A stretch of DNA of 64,000 bases, taken from Diphasiastrum complanatum. Taxonomy: Eukaryota > Streptophyta > Lycopodiopsida > Lycopodiales > Lycopodiaceae. This document shows, in pieces, positions 61,887-64,000 of the stretch; the first letter of the stretch is position 1, and the number at the start of each line of letters is the position of its first letter. The translations under genes were made by a program, and so were the position numbers. The stretch covers positions 46,698,510 to 46,762,509 of the forward strand of contig CM055095.1 in assembly GCA_029204225.1 (NCBI GenBank), written 5' to 3'. The notes beneath the pieces were generated by a model. The model did no database searches. It was not told the origin of the DNA and saw only the letters and a program-made list of their open reading frames with translations.

Positions 61887-62740
61887 ATGGCTTCCATGGG
61901 TTTGATACTATTGGAGCAAGGTGAGAGACTGACCACCTCCAATTATTCCATTTGGAGGTGAGGATGGAGTCAATTTTGTACTCCAAGATGTGATGGATAT
62001 TGTGCTAGGACTTGAGGAGGAGCCACAAGTGCTCCAAGAATTTCAAAAGTACAAGAAGAGGGCAAGGATGGCACTACATGTCATCAAAATGAATGTGTCA
62101 AATGAAGTGTTGAGGGAGATTAGCTCATGCACCTAGGCCAAGGAGGCTTGGGACACCCTCAAAGCCATTTATGAGGCCTAAAATCCTCTAGATTGCTCAC
62201 ACTAAGGAACCAAATTTTTCAAAGCTTCCAAAAGAGTGACAAGAGTGCCTCAAATTTTGTTATGAGAGTGAAAGATCTTCATCGAGAGCTTGCTTGCATA
62301 GGAGACCATCTTAATCAAGGAGAATTAGTGCAAGTAATCCTTAATGGATTTAGAGATGAATTTGACAATATTGTTCAATCTTATGAATTTAAAGAAGAGC
62401 TTCCAATCTTGGAGAAACTAGAAGGAGTTCTCATTTCCGAGGAGTGTAGGCAAGAGAACACGCTATTGAAGATCAATCAACTTTCTTTGAAGGATGGTAG
62501 AGAGGAGAAGGCCTACTTCTCAAAGGACAAGCCAAGAGGAAGGGAAAAAGAGTAACATCAACATTTCAAGAAGGACAAGGAAAAATACAAGGAGGAGAGT
62601 GATAAGGATTCATCACATTCATCAACATGTTGCAAACAATAAGAAATGCTTTTTTTTGTGGTAAGAAGGGACATATTGCTTCAAATTGTTTCCAAAATAA
62701 AAAGCTCCTCAAACAAACTAATCTTACTAAAGCGAATGAA
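61887..62740 (+). pseudogene. Copia gag relic
   Basis: MASMGLILLEQGERLTTSNY followed, after frame breaks, by KRARMALHVIKMNVSNEVLR, LTLRNQIFQSFQKSDKSASN, RVKDLHRELACIGDHLNQGE, LVQVILNGFRDEFDNIV and a zinc knuckle FFCGKKGHIASNCFQNKK near 62650. It has stops at 62134, 62178 and elsewhere. After 62740 the sequence degenerates. Confidence 0.88.
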
Positions 62741-63032
62741 GGTGAGTGAGAGGTGAGTTATGAGGAAGAATCTCTCATGATATCAATGTACTCACGCGAA
62801 AATGCAACAATGTCGGGAGAGTTAGCCAGAATCATTTTCTAAGTGTTTTTGACTTAATGTTGAATTTTTTTCATGACCCAAAAATGCGAACTGTGCGACA
62901 AAACAGTTCAAAAATGCAGACTATGTAAAACATAGCTCAAAATGCAACAGTAAAAAAAAAAAAACTAAGAAAAATGCTAAGGCTGAAAGATAGAAACTCT
63001 CAGTTTCTTTACTATCTACATACACTCATCTT

Positions 63033-64000
63033 GAGTTTTTTTTTGCCTTGATCACCCTTAACATCTCTGACACACAGATTGGCCACATCAAACAAGCCCG
63101 ATTTTCGAAAGAAGCTTGGAATATTTTAAACACACTATACGAAGTGATGGATGTCACTTCAAAGCTGCATCTGAAGAGAAAGTTATTTTCACTCAGAATG
63201 ACAGAAGGTGATTCTTTTCAAAATCACATCAATGAGTATAAGACTTTGTTGGAGCAGATGGCAGCAATAGGTTTAGTGATCAAAAACTCTGACGCTATAA
63301 TAACCTTATTGTCTAGCCTCATATGAATGTTGGGTGATGATAATTTTCACACACTCAAAAATTACATTGTCCAGAGTCATAATCATGCTGCTACAGGAGG
63401 AGACAAGAAGGAATGGAGCATCCTCGTCCTCCATCAACGACTCGCAAGCATGATTCTCGAAGAAGAACACAAAGAAGCAACAAAAGAAGAGAGTTGTCTG
63501 CTAACAAATCGACAACAATCAGAAGAAGTCATAGAAGATCCATAATCAACAACCTGCTTATAACAAGAGGACAAACCACAAAATCCAGGACTGTCGGATT
63601 TTGAAGTTCAACAATGACAAGAAGAAGCAGCCGGATCAGCAAGCCCATGCAACAAACACGAAGTACAAGGTCCAAGAAGACTACGACGATGAGCAGGAAG
63701 CCTTCATGGTGAACCATCACCATGTTTAACAGTCGAAGGAATGGTTCCTCAATTCTGGAGCAACGCAACATATGACAAGCCATCAAGAATGGTTCATCAA
63801 CTATTCGGCCTACAACACCAAGAAATTTGTTCACCTTGGAGATAGTAGCTCACATATAATTGAAGGTGAAGGTATTATTAGACTAAATTTTTAGAATGGA
63901 CTATCAAAATTGATATCACATGTATTGTATGTCTCGAATCTGACAACAAATCTGTTGTCAGTCAATCAGATTGTAGACTTAGGATATAAGGTAGAATTTT
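63033..64000 (+). pseudogene. Copia gag and protease relic running off the window
   Basis: LITLNISDTQIGHIKQARFS, KLHLKRKLFSLRMTEGDSFQ, NHINEYKTLLEQMAAIGLVI and LLSSL (gag), a degraded linker, then FLNSGATQHMTSHQEWF (protease, catalytic Asp replaced by Asn), KKFVHLGDSSSHIIEGEG and LLSVNQIVDLGYKVEF at the window edge. It does not continue the gag at 61887, which is a different lineage. Confidence 0.88.

Overview
This window looks like intergenic DNA from a large, repeat-rich plant nuclear genome. It is AT-rich and has long GA microsatellites, many copia (Ty1) relics primed by initiator tRNA-Met, Ty3/gypsy pieces, CACTA termini, fold-back elements and a tRNA-derived SINE. I found no ordinary host housekeeping gene. 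The species cannot be fixed; a Penelope-type YIDD reverse transcriptase relic would suit a non-flowering plant, but that is inference.

Layout. 0-5 kb: short CATTAG-ended transposons, a YIDD RT relic, and a minus-strand copia integrase with its 5' LTR. 5.1-7.5 kb: an odd segment of back-to-back small ORFs, part of which recurs inverted at 16.1-16.85 kb, then GA tracts. 8.9-18.4 kb: two rearranged minus-strand copies of one copia family; the first is split by a complete 5.2-kb gypsy element (TSD GTAAA) that encodes only gag and protease. 18.4-21.6 kb: a CACTA (En/Spm) left end, a transposase-associated protein remnant and a zinc-knuckle gag. 21.6-25 kb: no recognisable gene. 25.8-26.9 kb: an unidentified broken minus-strand gene.

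The centre of interest is 28,415-44,092: a 15.7-kb DNA transposon with CATTAG termini, inserted in the gag-protease region of a plus-strand copia. It carries (i) a multi-exon DDE-like transposase on the plus strand; (ii) an unidentified minus-strand gene, itself split by a 5.0-kb copia and interrupted by a solo LTR; (iii) a plus-strand gene whose first part is a degenerate histone H3 homologue (tail start and histone fold) and whose second part is a ULP2/SENP6-like Ulp1 cysteine protease with intact introns, behind a promoter region packed with ACGTG motifs; and (iv) a second unidentified minus-strand gene. A truncated second copy of its left end lies only 540 bp downstream.

45-64 kb: further copia and gypsy fossils, an 89-bp SINE with a perfect 14-bp target duplication, two 1.76-kb fold-back elements whose CATTAGGGCC termini tie them to the large transposon, and copia gag/protease relics running off the right end.

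Almost all coding regions are broken by stops, frameshifts or nested insertions. The protease part of the H3/Ulp1 gene is the best preserved non-retroviral reading frame. A transposon carrying an H3-like domain beside a SUMO-protease-like domain suggests a chromatin or SUMO-directed strategy, which is inference and needs homologous copies to confirm.
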